A stretch of DNA of 64,000 nt from Streptomyces sp. NBC_01314. Its GTDB lineage: Bacteria; Actinomycetota; Actinomycetes; Streptomycetales; Streptomycetaceae. The translations under genes and the position numbers were made by a program. Position 1 is the first letter of the stretch. Every line of letters starts with the position of its first letter. The stretch covers positions 7,316,001 through 7,380,000 of the forward strand of contig NZ_CP108394.1 of assembly GCF_041435215.1 (NCBI RefSeq). The letters run 5' to 3'. Below the pieces are notes generated by a model, which did no database searches, was not told the origin of the DNA, and was given only the letters and a program-made list of their open reading frames with translations. Below, in pieces: positions 63,979-64,000 of the stretch.

Positions 63979-64000
63979 CCGTCCGGGGGGCTTCACCACG

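Overview
The window is chromosomal DNA of a Streptomyces (or very close relative). Reasons: very high GC with GC-rich third codon positions, frequent GTG starts, GTGA/ATGA gene overlaps, a DUF397 gene, a MelC1/MelC2 tyrosinase pair, a dynamin pair next to an SsbB-type gene, and cell-wall proteins with class E-like (LAETG) sortase signals. Gene order copZ-copA / citrate synthase / recD2 and melC / EPS cluster / dyn-ssb recalls the central chromosome of S. coelicolor from memory; no search was run.

Layout. 0-3.1 kb: WXG100 fragment, terminator, then ribose genes rbsK-rbsD with a LacI-type regulator that has two tandem operators. 3.3-5.1 kb: a DHFR/RibD-like reductase, a broken ATPase remnant against a DUF397 gene, and a HigB-HigA toxin-antitoxin pair with its own palindrome. 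5.2-9 kb: recD2 and citrate synthase, whose leader holds two perfect palindromes. 9.1-9.35 kb: a very large inverted repeat followed by a 6C-type non-coding RNA. 9.7-12.4 kb: copper export (copZ, copA, CsoR-type operator). 12.5-14.8 kb: alcohol dehydrogenase, acetyltransferase, small HTH protein and a dispersed-type repeat. 14.9-22.2 kb: myo-inositol catabolism (iolE divergent from iolC-aldolase-iolB-iolD-mmsA). 22.5-26.8 kb: accessory block with a probable HEPN protein, an XRE/TPR regulator-acetyltransferase pair and three small genes.

27.1-34.6 kb: an unusual secreted hydrolase/ABC ATPase fusion with its permease, a von Willebrand lipoprotein whose start codon lies in a 14-bp inverted repeat, and an acyl-CoA synthetase. 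35.1-36.9 kb: a more AT-rich patch with a small secreted protein, a zinc-ribbon-like protein and an LPETG surface protein. 37-51.8 kb: an extracellular polysaccharide locus: flavoprotein and ATP-grasp pair, GH26 hydrolase, then a nine-gene minus-strand operon (DUF3344, two GT4 transferases, phosphoglycosyl transferase, Wzy-like polymerase, MurJ/Wzx-like flippase, deacetylase, Wzz-like protein, FemAB/CelD-like acyltransferase).

52.3-57.2 kb: small secreted protein, melC1-melC2, a decayed IS256-family element, a truncated formylglycine-generating-enzyme remnant, a membrane protein and tRNA-Arg(TCT). 57.5-63.8 kb: dynamin-like pair, SsbB, and a thioester-domain (TQxA) surface protein with LAETG anchor. 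The strongest leads are the HEPN protein, the 6C RNA with its neighbouring giant hairpin, the occluded start of the vWA lipoprotein, and the hydrolase-ABC fusion.
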